A DNA stretch of 64,000 nucleotides from DATEPR01 sp036491115 (GCA_036491115.1 DASXCQ010000058.1:1-64000); one strand, 5' to 3'; counted from the first letter of the stretch, positions 8,819 through 17,910 are shown. Notes: a model not told the origin generated them from the letters alone. A program made the numbers and translations.

Positions 8819-9796
8819 ATGGCGGAGGGTGGCACGGTCACCGCGGACGCGGACGGCTACACCGTCAACGTCACCGGGGCCCAGCAGTTCGTGACGTCCG
8901 CGCAGTCGGTGATCGGCTCCATCCAGGGCACCACCGGCTCGCTCGGTTCCAGCGCCATCGACGCCACGTCGTTCGCCACCATCGGCAGCGCGGTGGGGTC
9001 GGCGAACAACACCCTGCAGACGAACCTGGTCAGCGGGCTCAACACCCTGTCCACGTCGCTGACGTCGATGGTGCACGACGTCGACACCGCCATCCAGGCG
9101 TACGTCCAGGCCGACGCCCAGGTGGCGCAGTCGTTCAGCACCACTCAGCAGCCCAAGCCGGCGCCGAAACTGGGACCGGGCAACGAGAAGCCGCTGCCGC
9201 CGTACAACGTGGCGACGCCCGGCGTCGCGGACCGAGCCCTGAAGTTCGAGCTGGGCACCGACGGGCTGGCCTACCTGGGCCCGTACAAGGGCTGGTGGAA
9301 CGCCGAAGGGATGTTCCAGCACTACCTCTACGGCAACGGCGAGGACTACCAGGTCGACCCGAAGACCCTGATGCACGACGTGCCGAGCTTCGGGCAGGAC
9401 GTCAACGACTTCGTGGCCGCCCACCAGGGTCAGGGCGCGTTCGACTCGGGCTGGATCAACACGAACACCGACATCCGTGACACCCAGGGCAATGTCACCG
9501 GCCAGCAGAGCCTGGACTGGTACTACGCGATGCACGACTGGCGCTACCGGGTGACCGGCACGTCGATCACCGGCGCCGACGGCTCGACCAACACGCAGTA
9601 CACGGTCGAGGTGTTCAAGCCCTACGTGTTCGGCTCACCCCGGTCGGACATCAACATCCCGCTGGTGACACCGCTGAGCAAGAACCTGCCCGGCGGGCCG
9701 GTCACGCTGTCCCAGGACTCCATCCAGAACCTGAACACGGTGGGCCTGGCACGGAACTTCACCGTCACCGGCAGCAGTACGTTCACCCAGCCGTAG
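8819..9796 (+). CDS. Candidate type VII secreted protein with unknown C-terminal domain
   Basis: 325 residues with no Sec signal. Residues 1-107 are small, Ser/Thr/Ala-rich and helical, resembling EspC/WXG100-type N-terminal modules of type VII substrates. A Pro-rich linker spans about 110-130. Residues 140-325 form an aromatic-rich domain (GPYKGWWNAEGMF, DWYYAMHDWRY) I cannot name. An AGGAGG site precedes the ATG. The layout is that of a secreted effector, but no ESX machinery or obvious immunity gene is adjacent. Confidence 0.55.
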   Translation: MAEGGTVTADADGYTVNVTGAQQFVTSAQSVIGSIQGTTGSLGSSAIDATSFATIGSAVGSANNTLQTNLVSGLNTLSTSLTSMVHDVDTAIQAYVQADAQVAQSFSTTQQPKPAPKLGPGNEKPLPPYNVATPGVADRALKFELGTDGLAYLGPYKGWWNAEGMFQHYLYGNGEDYQVDPKTLMHDVPSFGQDVNDFVAAHQGQGAFDSGWINTNTDIRDTQGNVTGQQSLDWYYAMHDWRYRVTGTSITGADGSTNTQYTVEVFKPYVFGSPRSDINIPLVTPLSKNLPGGPVTLSQDSIQNLNTVGLARNFTVTGSSTFTQP

Positions 9797-10517
9797 TCCA
9801 CGCCAACCTGCGGTGGACGGTGAAACCGGCGCGTTCCAGGTTGGCCGCGCTGACCGAACCGGGCCGGGCGGTCGCCGCGGCGAGCGTGCAGCCCGCTTCG
9901 GTGGCGAGCCGGAGCCGGTGCGCGAGCAGGCGCGTCTGGGCACCTCTCCCCCGGTGGTCGGGCAGGGTGCTGGCGCCGCCCAGGACGGCGACGTCGTCGT
10001 GGATCGTCATGGCGGCGGCGGCGATCGGCGTGCCGTCCTCGACGGCGAAGAACCGGTGCACGGTCGACATGCCGTGCTCGGCCCGGATGTAGTCGGCGAT
10101 CAGGCCGGTCACCTGGTAGCCGGCGAGGAGCACGTCAAGAAAGGTGTCGTCGGCGTCGGTCACGCCGGACGCGGCCGCCGGTGGTTCGTCGAGTCGTCGG
10201 GTGGCCAGCGCGCGTTCGCCCGCGGCCACCAGCCCGAGCGCCAGTTCGGCCGGCGCCACGACGGTGGGCCGCACACCATCCCACGCCGGCGACCGCAACA
10301 CGCCACCGACCGACGCCATGTTCCCTCGGGTGACACCGGAAATCGTGGACAGGAACGCCAGCCGGGGCTCGGTGGCCGACACGGCCAGCAGCCCGCCCTG
10401 GCGCCACGTCCGGAATCGCCCGCCCACCCCCGCCGCCGATGCGGCCACACCGGCCGACTCGGCCCGGCAGAACAACGCCCGCTCGGCCCTGATCACATCC
10501 GACACGGGCCACAGCAT
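9783..10517 (-). CDS. GNAT-family N-acetyltransferase
   Basis: About 244 residues. The C-terminal half is a GNAT fold with the acetyl-CoA loop LPDHRGRGAQTRLLAHR and the terminal AANLERAGFTVHRRL strand-helix. The N-terminal half is a less conserved extension with GGVLRSPAWDGVRP. The ATG at 10517 is preferred over a GTG four codons upstream. The 3' end overlaps the convergent secreted-protein gene by 14 bases. Acceptor substrate is unknown. Confidence 0.85.
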   Translation of the reverse strand: MLWPVSDVIRAERALFCRAESAGVAASAAGVGGRFRTWRQGGLLAVSATEPRLAFLSTISGVTRGNMASVGGVLRSPAWDGVRPTVVAPAELALGLVAAGERALATRRLDEPPAAASGVTDADDTFLDVLLAGYQVTGLIADYIRAEHGMSTVHRFFAVEDGTPIAAAAMTIHDDVAVLGGASTLPDHRGRGAQTRLLAHRLRLATEAGCTLAAATARPGSVSAANLERAGFTVHRRLAWTTAG

Positions 10518-10578
10518 GCCAGTGGACACGGCACGGCGGCCCGGGCGTCGTTGCCCGAGCCGCCGGCGTCGGTGACGG

Positions 10579-13500
10579 TCAGGCGTCCTCGGTCAGCGCC
10601 CGCCACGCGTTCGGGTCGATGTCGGCCGTGCCCTCCAACGCGTCCAGGGCACGATGCGCGATCGCCGCGCTTGCCTGGTCGTCCACGTTGTCGGCCAGGG
10701 TCCGGCTGCGCTCGCCGTACCGGATCCGGGTCAGGACGGCGACCAGTTCCTTCCACACCCCGTCGGTGCTCAGTTCGGTCAGCACCTCGTCCAGATCGCT
10801 CAACGCCTGAGCGCCGTCCGGCGCCTGCCCGGCGACCAGCGCCGACAGCATCGGCTCCCAGACCGCCACGGCCTCCCGCACCGCGGACTTCCGGGCCCGC
10901 ATCACCATCGCCATGAGCTCGTCCAGCGCCTCCTGGCCGCTCGGCGCCCGGGTGGGCAGGTGGGCGAACATCGTGCCGAAGTGCACGCCCTGGACGGTGT
11001 CCACGACCTTCTGCACGTCCTCGAAGGTCAGCGGCGACTCGGCCGCGTCCTCCCGGCCGATCAGTTGGCCGACGGCCTGCACCGCGCTGGGCAGCCGGGG
11101 GCTGCCGGTCTGGTAGCCGATCAGCGCGGCGGCCAGTAGATGCGCCCACACCAGCGCGGTGTCGCCGCCGTTGCGCAGGACGTAGTTGGCCAGGTCGTAG
11201 TGGCTGACCGAGATGGACTCGGGGTCGGCGACCTCGTACTTCAGCCGCAGTGCCCGCGCCTCCAGTTCGATGGACCGCCTGATGTGGCCCATCCTGCCGT
11301 CGGCGTCGGCCAACGCGGACAGCGTGTTACCGAGCATCAGGGTGTCGTTGGCCTCTTCGAACGCGTCCCGGCACGTGCGCAGCACCTCTGCCGCGTCCTT
11401 GACCCGGTTGAGTCCCAGCAGCGGCCCGCAGTCGTTGAACGACGTCGCCGCCTTCTCCGCCTCGCTCGCGCCCCGGTCCTGCTGGGACTCGCGGATGGCG
11501 GCGTTGAGGTCCAGCGCGTGCACCCAGCGGCCCAGATCGTGGGCCGCCGCCACGCCCAGACCGAGGATGGACTCGCGGACCCGGGCCGGGGAGACCGTCT
11601 CGGTGACGTCGGGTTCGGCGGGCAGGTCGGCCATCGTGGCGCGGTGTCGGTCCACCGCGTCGAGGACGTCCTGGACGTTGCCCTGCAGGTAGAGCACCTG
11701 CAACCGCCCGCCGTCGTCGGCCAGCCGCGTCCAGGGCCCGACGCCCGCGCGGGCACTGTAGTCAGCCTGGGTGTCAGCCAATTCGAGAGCCTCCTGCCAT
11801 CTCCCACTGTCGCGATACCCGTGGAGCAGGTCGGCGGCGATGGCCGCGGCCCCCGGGTAGTCCTCTCGGTCCGCCGCGGCTGCCATCAGCCGCTGCCACA
11901 CGGACAGCGCCCGCTCGGGATCGACGATCCCCAGCGCCTGGGCGTGGATCAGTTCGACCACCGGTGCCTCGTCCGCGTCGCGGGTGGCGTCGACGGCCTC
12001 GGCCAGCATCGGCAGCATCGGCACCGCGGTGGCCGGTGAATGGTCGCAGGACAGCGCCAGATCGGCCGCCGCGGCCAGATCGGCCCAGCGGTCCTGCCGC
12101 ATCAGGTACGGCACGGCCGACCGGGCCGCACGCACGACCCACCCGGCGAGCTGCTCCTCGACCTTCCTGTCTCGCGCGTCGCGCAGGGTGGCCAGCCACG
12201 AGTCACCGACCACGCGATCCACCATCCCGGCGAACGCGGCACCGGCCGCGGTGCCGCCGATCTCGGCGATGTCCGGGTGCATCCGGTAGCGCGGCGGGAG
12301 ACCGGTGTCGCCCTCGGTGTCGACCGCGAGCAGGCCGCGCTCCACCAGAGTCCTCGCCTCGGCGGCGGTGGGCGGCGCGTCGCCCTCACCCTGCCAGATC
12401 CGGCCCCACGTGGTGTCGATGATCTCCGGAATCCGGTCGGCCGGGTCCAGGCAGCACAGGAAGTCGAACAGCAGCGCGGCATCCGCGCCCAGCGCCGCCG
12501 TCGTGCTGGCGATCCAGGCGGACAGGACGACGTAGTAGTCCTCGGCGCTCGCGGTGGTGTCCTCGCCGGCCAGGAACGGCTGCGTCGACACGTCCCGCTC
12601 CAGCCACACCCGCTCCGCCTCGACCAGCGCGGCACGCAGCACGTCCGGGTCGGCGGCGTTGCCCTCGGCCAGTTCGACCAGCGTGGGAAGGCCCTGCGTC
12701 GCGGCCAGCGTGCGGATGGCCAGGTCGCGGGACTCGGCATCGCCGCGGACGTCCAGCATCGTGCGCAGTCCGGGCAGATTCCGGGACAGGGACACGGTTT
12801 CGCCCAGCGACAGGCCGTGGATCGGTTCCACGAAAACGGTTTCCGGCAGTCCGGATGGCCGCCGCCGGGAGGTGATGATCACCCTGGCGACGCCCTGGTG
12901 CGCGGTCATCGCCGCGACGAGCCGGGCCCACCGCTCGTCCCGCCACTCACCGGTCTCGGTGAGCAGGGACTCGACGTTGTCCAGCACGATCAGGACGCGT
13001 GCCTGCTCCAGCACCTCGGTCAGACCGGGCATGGCCTCCGGCCACGCGGCCCGGTCGTGCGCCCGGGCGGCCAGTTTCAGGCCGGGCAGTTGGCGTTCCA
13101 GCGCCAGCGCGCACTCGGCCAGCGCGGTGAGGGTGTCGTGGCCGTCCGGCGGCGCGGAGTACCAGGCCATCGCCGGGAACGACTCCTGGTGCGCGTAGGC
13201 CAGTTCCAGCGCGCACGCCGTCTTGCCGGCGCCGGCCGGACCGTGCAGCAGCACACCGGGCAGACCGCTGCGGGAGGCCAATACCGTGGTGGCCCGGGTC
13301 ATCGGCCCGACCCGGCCGACGAACCGGGACGGCTGCGGCGGGAACTCGGCCAGCCGCACGCGTTCCGACGCGGACACCAGCGGCCTGCCGTGCGGCGGCA
13401 CCAGTCGCATGCCGACCGCGCGCGTGCCGAACAGGGCAGGCGTGGCCACTGACAGCGGTGGCGTCTCCGGCGTCGGCCGGACACCGGCCAGCATGGCAAC

Positions 13501-14556
13501 CGCCACCGGCACCGCCTCGGCGACCGGCAGGCCGTTGCCCATCACCTGCTGGTAGAAGGATTCGGCCAGCGCCACGGCGAACTCGTCGGTCACCGGGTAG
13601 CGCATGGCCAGCACGGCGCAGTCCAGCCGCCGCGCCAGTTCGGCCGCCACCGAGGGCATCGACCCGTCGGCCTCGACGGTGGCGATCGGCTTGGCGGGCG
13701 CCAAACCCAGTTGCCGCAACTGTTCGGTGTTGGTAACCGCTGCCGTGTCCCCTGAGGACAGCGTGACCAGCTTGATCCGGTGGGTGCCCGGTTCCAGCAG
13801 GTCCGCCAGTTCGCCGACGCCGATCACGTCCTGCCGGCCGGTCTCGTCCTCCAGCACCAGGCCGGCCGGCAGGCCGTGGCCGGACACGTGCACCACGTCC
13901 CAGCCCTCGGGTTCGGCCAGTGCGTGCCGCAGCCGTTCCCGTGACGCGCCGTACTGCAACACCCGCAACTGGATGCCGGTGCCACGGATCGCGCCGATCT
14001 GGTGCACGATCCGCGCCAGCGCGTACCGCTCCTTGCGCAGGTTCGGCGCGCCGTCGTCGGAGGGCACGCTGAACACGGCGAGCATCCGCAGCCGCGCGCC
14101 GACGTCGGTCTTCCGGGTCGTCCGCGGGCCGACATCCACGACGAAGGTGACCCGGCAGGCGATCAGTGGCCTGCCGTCGACCATGGCCAGTTCCCACGGC
14201 CGGTAGGCCAGTTCGGCGGCCTCGGCCGGTACCTCCAGCCGCACCGGTCCCCTGGCCCGCGCCAGTTCCGGTGCCACGTCGCCGAACACGCGCTCACCGA
14301 CCCAGGCGCCGACCTGGACCACCAGTTCGGCCTCGTGGTCGAGCCTGCGATCCGGGTCGGCGTTCGCGCGCAGATGGTGGTGCAGGTCGGCGAAGGCGTC
14401 GAACTGCCACTCGCCGTCGTCCAACCGGACGGTGTGTTCGGCCAGCGACGCACCGTCCGCGTCGCTCAGCCGCCACCGCCACCGTGTCGGACCGGTGTAG
14501 TCCAACACCTCAAGACGCAACACCACCGCGCTCCTGCCCCGGACGACAACCGTCAT
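10579..14556 (-). CDS. CHAT-STAND protein (caspase-like domain, NTPase, helical repeats) with Cys-to-Gly active site
   Basis: 1325-residue cytoplasmic protein. Residues about 1-395 hold an N-terminal module and a CHAT (caspase-like) domain: the catalytic His lies in HVSGHG (His227), but the expected Cys of the LSSC motif is Gly269 (LSSGD). An FVGR box at 412-415 opens a STAND/NB-ARC NTPase with Walker A GPAGAGKT (439-446), Walker B VLIVLDN (521-527) and a VIITSRRR sensor. From about 700 to the end it is helical and TPR-like. CHAT-STAND proteins are implicated in bacterial self/non-self and defence signalling; here the protease is probably inactive, or this domain works as a scaffold. It stands alone, without an obvious substrate gene. 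Confidence 0.85.
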   Translation of the reverse strand: MTVVVRGRSAVVLRLEVLDYTGPTRWRWRLSDADGASLAEHTVRLDDGEWQFDAFADLHHHLRANADPDRRLDHEAELVVQVGAWVGERVFGDVAPELARARGPVRLEVPAEAAELAYRPWELAMVDGRPLIACRVTFVVDVGPRTTRKTDVGARLRMLAVFSVPSDDGAPNLRKERYALARIVHQIGAIRGTGIQLRVLQYGASRERLRHALAEPEGWDVVHVSGHGLPAGLVLEDETGRQDVIGVGELADLLEPGTHRIKLVTLSSGDTAAVTNTEQLRQLGLAPAKPIATVEADGSMPSVAAELARRLDCAVLAMRYPVTDEFAVALAESFYQQVMGNGLPVAEAVPVAVAMLAGVRPTPETPPLSVATPALFGTRAVGMRLVPPHGRPLVSASERVRLAEFPPQPSRFVGRVGPMTRATTVLASRSGLPGVLLHGPAGAGKTACALELAYAHQESFPAMAWYSAPPDGHDTLTALAECALALERQLPGLKLAARAHDRAAWPEAMPGLTEVLEQARVLIVLDNVESLLTETGEWRDERWARLVAAMTAHQGVARVIITSRRRPSGLPETVFVEPIHGLSLGETVSLSRNLPGLRTMLDVRGDAESRDLAIRTLAATQGLPTLVELAEGNAADPDVLRAALVEAERVWLERDVSTQPFLAGEDTTASAEDYYVVLSAWIASTTAALGADAALLFDFLCCLDPADRIPEIIDTTWGRIWQGEGDAPPTAAEARTLVERGLLAVDTEGDTGLPPRYRMHPDIAEIGGTAAGAAFAGMVDRVVGDSWLATLRDARDRKVEEQLAGWVVRAARSAVPYLMRQDRWADLAAAADLALSCDHSPATAVPMLPMLAEAVDATRDADEAPVVELIHAQALGIVDPERALSVWQRLMAAAADREDYPGAAAIAADLLHGYRDSGRWQEALELADTQADYSARAGVGPWTRLADDGGRLQVLYLQGNVQDVLDAVDRHRATMADLPAEPDVTETVSPARVRESILGLGVAAAHDLGRWVHALDLNAAIRESQQDRGASEAEKAATSFNDCGPLLGLNRVKDAAEVLRTCRDAFEEANDTLMLGNTLSALADADGRMGHIRRSIELEARALRLKYEVADPESISVSHYDLANYVLRNGGDTALVWAHLLAAALIGYQTGSPRLPSAVQAVGQLIGREDAAESPLTFEDVQKVVDTVQGVHFGTMFAHLPTRAPSGQEALDELMAMVMRARKSAVREAVAVWEPMLSALVAGQAPDGAQALSDLDEVLTELSTDGVWKELVAVLTRIRYGERSRTLADNVDDQASAAIAHRALDALEGTADIDPNAWRALTEDA

Positions 14557-14623
14557 CAGCCACCTGATTGTCGCGGAGCGTCACCCACTGTCGTTATCCC
14601 CAACCTGGGCCGTTCGGCCGCGC

Positions 14624-15583
14624 TCAGCCGAACGCGTCGACGCCGGTCAGCTCGGCCGACAGGCCCCACAGCCGGGTGGCCTGGGCCGGGTCGGTGGCAT
14701 GGGCGGCGACACCGGACGGGTTGGCGATGTCCACGGTCGCCGGCAGTGCCTCGGCCACGTCGCAGTCCTCCAGGTAGAGCCCGCCACGGCCGGTGAGCTG
14801 CGGCGACGTGGCCGCCCAGACGGTGGTCGCCGCGCCCTGCTGCGGGCTCTTGAACTGGACGAGCATGTTGCCGTCCATGTCCATCCAGCCGCGGTCGACC
14901 ATCTCCTGCCGGGTCAGGTGCCGCTGCAACGGCGTCATGATGCCGCCGGGGTGCACCGCGAAGGCGTGCACGTTCCGGTCACCCGCCCGCCGGTTCAGCT
15001 CTACCGCGAACAGGACGTTGGCGGTCTTGGCCTGCCCGTACGCCTGCCACTTGTCGTAGCCGTGCTCGAACTGGACGTCGTCCCACCGGATCGGCGAGTT
15101 GAGGTGGCCGCGCGAGGACAGCTCCACCACCCGCGCGCCGTCCGCGATCGCCGGCCACAATCGGTTGGTCAGCGCGAAGTGGCCGAGGTGGTTGGTGGCG
15201 AACTGGGCCTCCCAGCCCGGTCCGACCCTGGTCTCCGGGCAGGCCATCACGCCCGCGTTGTTGACGAGCAGGTCGATCGACCTGCCGGTGGCGCGGAACC
15301 GCTCGGCGAACGCCCGGACGCTGTCCAGGTCGCCGAGGTCGAGCTCGTCGATCTCGACGTGCGGCACGCCGGCCAGCGCCTCCCGTGCCGTGTCGATGCG
15401 GCGGGCCGGGACGACGACGTGCGCACCCGCGCCGACCAGGGCGCGAGTGGTCTCCAGGCCGATGCCGGAGTAGCCGCCGGTCACGATCGCCAGCCGGCCG
15501 GACAGGTCGATGCCCGCCACGACCTGTGCCGCGGTGCTCGTCGCGTCGAAACCGGAACCGATCTTGTGCTGTGCTGTGGTCAT
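14624..15583 (-). CDS. Short-chain dehydrogenase/reductase
   Basis: Cytoplasmic NAD(P)-dependent oxidoreductase of 319 residues, of the retinol-dehydrogenase/WW-oxidoreductase-like SDR subgroup. It has the cofactor loop TGGYSGIG (35-42), NNAG (108-111), catalytic Ser near 156, and Tyr182/Lys186 in AYGQAK. The ATG at 15583 is chosen over a GTG three codons upstream because of the spacing to a GAAGG site. Substrate is unknown; it has no operon partner. Confidence 0.9.
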   Translation of the reverse strand: MTTAQHKIGSGFDATSTAAQVVAGIDLSGRLAIVTGGYSGIGLETTRALVGAGAHVVVPARRIDTAREALAGVPHVEIDELDLGDLDSVRAFAERFRATGRSIDLLVNNAGVMACPETRVGPGWEAQFATNHLGHFALTNRLWPAIADGARVVELSSRGHLNSPIRWDDVQFEHGYDKWQAYGQAKTANVLFAVELNRRAGDRNVHAFAVHPGGIMTPLQRHLTRQEMVDRGWMDMDGNMLVQFKSPQQGAATTVWAATSPQLTGRGGLYLEDCDVAEALPATVDIANPSGVAAHATDPAQATRLWGLSAELTGVDAFG

Positions 15584-15631
15584 GTCCGTCACGCCTTCGA
15601 CCGTAGAAGCTGGAGCGCGCTCCAGCGCAAG

Positions 15632-16138
15632 TCAGCGCTCCAGATAGCGGAGGACGGCGAGCACCCTGCGATGCTGCCCGCCGGAGCCGTCGCCCAGGCC
15701 CAGTTTGGTGAAGATGCTGGTGATGTGCCGCTCGACCGCCGGCATGGTGACGTGCAGCTGCGCCGCGATGCCCGGGTTGGACCGGCCCTCCGCCATCAGC
15801 ACCAGCACGTCGCGTTTCCTCGGTGTCAGGTCGTCCAGCCGGCTGTTCACCCGTTTGCGGCCGACCAGTCCGGCGATCACGTCCGGGTCCAGTGCGGTGA
15901 GGCCGTCCGCGACCCGCCGCACGGCGTCCACCAGCACGTCCGGGTCGGCGATCTTCTCCTTCAGCAGGTAGCCGACGCCCTCCGGCCGGTCGCCGACCAG
16001 GTCCAGGGCGTAGCGGTCCTCCAGGAACTGCGACACCACGACCACGCCGATCTCCGGTTCGGTGGCGCGGATCTCCAGCGCGGCCCGCAGGCCGTCGTCG
16101 GTCAGACCCGGCGGCATCTGGATGTCGGTGAGGACCAC
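15632..16138 (-). pseudogene. NarL/LuxR-type response regulator, 5'-truncated
   Basis: The acceptor Asp region VVLTDIQMP and the rest of the receiver are present, as is a full C-terminal LuxR helix-turn-helix (LTPRKRDVLVLMAEGRS to IFTKLGL). The first 45-50 receiver residues, including the acidic pair, are missing. Homology stops near 16150 on the minus strand, where it meets the kinase fragment. An in-frame GTG at 16138 could still give a short protein, but phosphorylation-dependent control would be lost. Confidence 0.8.
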
Positions 16139-16143
16139 GTCCG

Positions 16144-16302
16144 GCCGGTGCAGCCGGGCCTGGCGTGGGCGGGGCTGCGTTCGGCGCCGGCAGCGGCCTG
16201 ACCGGGTCGGCCGATCGATTGGGCGCTCTGGGCGGCACGCTCACCATCGACTCGCTGTCGGGTGGCGGCACCGTGGTGTGCGCGTCGTTCCCGTTGGGTT
16301 GA
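16144..16302 (+). pseudogene. Sensor histidine kinase C-terminal fragment
   Basis: Reads GSGLTGSADRLGALGGTL then SGGGTVVCASFPLG and a TGA stop. This is the characteristic last part (G2 box and final strands) of a NarX/DegS-like HATPase domain. Nothing upstream on the plus strand encodes the rest. It abuts the truncated response regulator head to head, indicating a deletion that removed both 5' ends. Confidence 0.75.
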
Positions 16303-16366
16303 CCCGAGGGTCGTCCTGGGGCCCGCCACATGGCGATCACTCAGGTTGGCGGCGGACGATGGTGGG

Positions 16367-16759
16367 GTGCTGAGGCCGAATCCTGTGCAGTGGCTCTGGT
16401 ACGCGTGGGGCGGCCGGTTGCCCCAGCGGTACCGGGAGTGGGTGCTGCACGACGTGACGACGAGGACGTGGCTGTTGCGGCACATGGCCAGGGCCGTGGT
16501 GCTGACGCTGACCGCGGTGGCCGTGGTGTTCATCCCGCTGGTGCTGGTGGTGCACGTCGTGTTCTGGCTGGCCGTCGCCGCGACCGTGCTGGGTGTGCTG
16601 GTGAGCGTGTACTACTCGATGTCCTACGCCTGGGAGAGCGGTGACGTGCGCCTCACCAAGTACGGCTATCCGGCGGGTCATGGCAGCCAGGAGCGGGAGC
16701 GGATCGCCGAGGAGCGGGACCGCGAGATGCAGGAGGGGTACCGCGCGATGTGGCGCTGA
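16367..16759 (+). CDS. DUF5313 family membrane protein
   Basis: 130 residues. It starts with the DUF5313 hallmark RPNPVQWLWYAWGGRLP, then RTWLLRHMARA, two adjacent hydrophobic segments (about 44-66 and 68-85) and a charged C-terminal tail rich in Glu/Arg. The GTG at 16367 is chosen because it directly precedes the conserved N-terminus. The family is actinobacterial and of unknown function. Confidence 0.8.
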   Translation: MLRPNPVQWLWYAWGGRLPQRYREWVLHDVTTRTWLLRHMARAVVLTLTAVAVVFIPLVLVVHVVFWLAVAATVLGVLVSVYYSMSYAWESGDVRLTKYGYPAGHGSQERERIAEERDREMQEGYRAMWR

Positions 16760-16793
16760 CCCGCTGTCTCGCCTCTGGTCTACGTTCGTCCCG

Positions 16794-17570
16794 ATGACAC
16801 AGACGAACGCACGCCGCCGAGTGCTGGTCACCGGCGGGTCACGGGGTATCGGAGCCGCGGTGTGCCGCAGGCTCGCGGCGCGCGGCGACCGGCTGGCGAT
16901 CCACTGCCGGGCCAACATGGCGGCGGCCGAGCGGTTGCGCGACGAGCTGCCTGGTAGCGATGACCACATGATCCTGGTGGCCGATCTGGCCGATCCGAAG
17001 GCGATCGCGCCGCTGGTCGATGTGGTCGTCGGCGACTTCGGCGGGATTGACGTGTGGGTGCACAGTGCCGGCGTGTTCGTCGGTCAGCCGGTGGCGTCGA
17101 CGCCGTTCGACGAGTGGATGGCGTCGTGGCGGCAGGTACTGGAGATCAACCTGCTGGCGGCTGCGGGCCTGGCGCATCGGGTGGTCGACCACATGCTGCA
17201 CCGGCCGGAAGGGCCCGAGGGCGGGCGGATCGTGATGGTCGGGTCTCGCGGTGCCTACCGGGGTGAGCCTGCCGCGCCTGCCTATGGTGCGAGCAAGGCG
17301 GGGTTGCACTCGCTGGCCCAGTCGTTGGCGGTGGCGGTGGCGCCGCATGGGATCGGTGTAGCGGCCGTCGCGCCCGGCTTCATCGAGACCGATCTGAGCG
17401 CGGACAGTTTGGTGGGGCCGGCTGGGGACGCGATCAAGGCGCAGAGTCCGTTCGGCCGGGTCGGTCAGCCGGACGAGGTCGCGGCGGCGGTCGAATGGCT
17501 CGCCTCGCCCGACTCGACGTGGGCGACCGGCACGGTGATCGACGTCAACGGAGCGTCTTACCTGCGGTGA
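16794..17570 (+). CDS. SDR-family oxidoreductase (FabG-like)
   Basis: 258 residues, classical SDR. It has TGGSRGIGAA near residue 13, HSAGV in place of NNAGV, a Ser in VMVGSRG, the YGASKAG catalytic Tyr/Lys, and APGFIETDL near the C-terminus. Substrate is unknown. The stop codon sits in the loop of a perfect inverted repeat. A diverged copy of its 3' end lies 250 bases downstream. Confidence 0.9.
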   Translation: MTQTNARRRVLVTGGSRGIGAAVCRRLAARGDRLAIHCRANMAAAERLRDELPGSDDHMILVADLADPKAIAPLVDVVVGDFGGIDVWVHSAGVFVGQPVASTPFDEWMASWRQVLEINLLAAAGLAHRVVDHMLHRPEGPEGGRIVMVGSRGAYRGEPAAPAYGASKAGLHSLAQSLAVAVAPHGIGVAAVAPGFIETDLSADSLVGPAGDAIKAQSPFGRVGQPDEVAAAVEWLASPDSTWATGTVIDVNGASYLR

Positions 17571-17577
17571 CCGCAGG
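17561..17577 (+). terminator. Stop-codon hairpin of the SDR gene
   Basis: CCTGCGG (17561-17567) and CCGCAGG (17571-17577) are perfect 7-base arms around the TGA stop. The degraded downstream copy retains five of the seven pairs. Confidence 0.45.
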
Positions 17578-17662
17578 TTCGCCGGATAGGTGACCGCACG
17601 TCGCCAGTGCGCGACGCGGTCCGCAGCACTCGCAGGCGCCAGCCCACCGGATCCCGGCGCGT

Positions 17663-17743
17663 GTCGACCACCCCACGGACGACACACCCGAGAACCGCCT
17701 GATCCCACACCGGCCGAGTCGACCACCCTGAGACGACACACCC
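17663..17743. repeat. Imperfect direct repeat, 55-base spacing
   Basis: Two copies of a GTCGACCACCC...GACACACCC unit start at 17663 and 17718. They lie inside the non-coding gap between the SDR gene and its duplicated tail. No gene is recognisable from 17578 to 17817. Confidence 0.5.
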
Positions 17744-17817
17744 CCGGTGGGCGGCGAGGTAGCAACAGACGCGGCACGGCTCGCTGCCGCATCCCGGACC
17801 GCACCAGCCGACGATCC

Positions 17818-17910
17818 GACGGTCAGCCCGACGAGGCCGCAGCCGTCGAATGGCTCATCTCGCTCGACTCAGCCTGCACCTTCAGCAACGGCGCCTGCTA
17901 CCTGCGGTAG
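17818..17910 (+). pseudogene. Duplicated C-terminal tail of the SDR gene
   Basis: Reads DGQPDEAAAVEWLISLDSA then CYLR and a TAG stop. It matches the upstream SDR end (VGQPDEVAAAVEWLASPDS to SYLR) with a small internal deletion. It has no SDR body of its own. Its last 42 bases are the antisense of the LysR gene 3' end, so the LysR C-terminus has been rewritten by the duplication. Confidence 0.75.

Noticed and set aside
12040..13452. 470-codon open frame antisense to the CHAT-STAND gene
   Set aside because: Low-complexity Arg/Gly/Gln composition and full overlap with the conserved NTPase region; no independent start signals.
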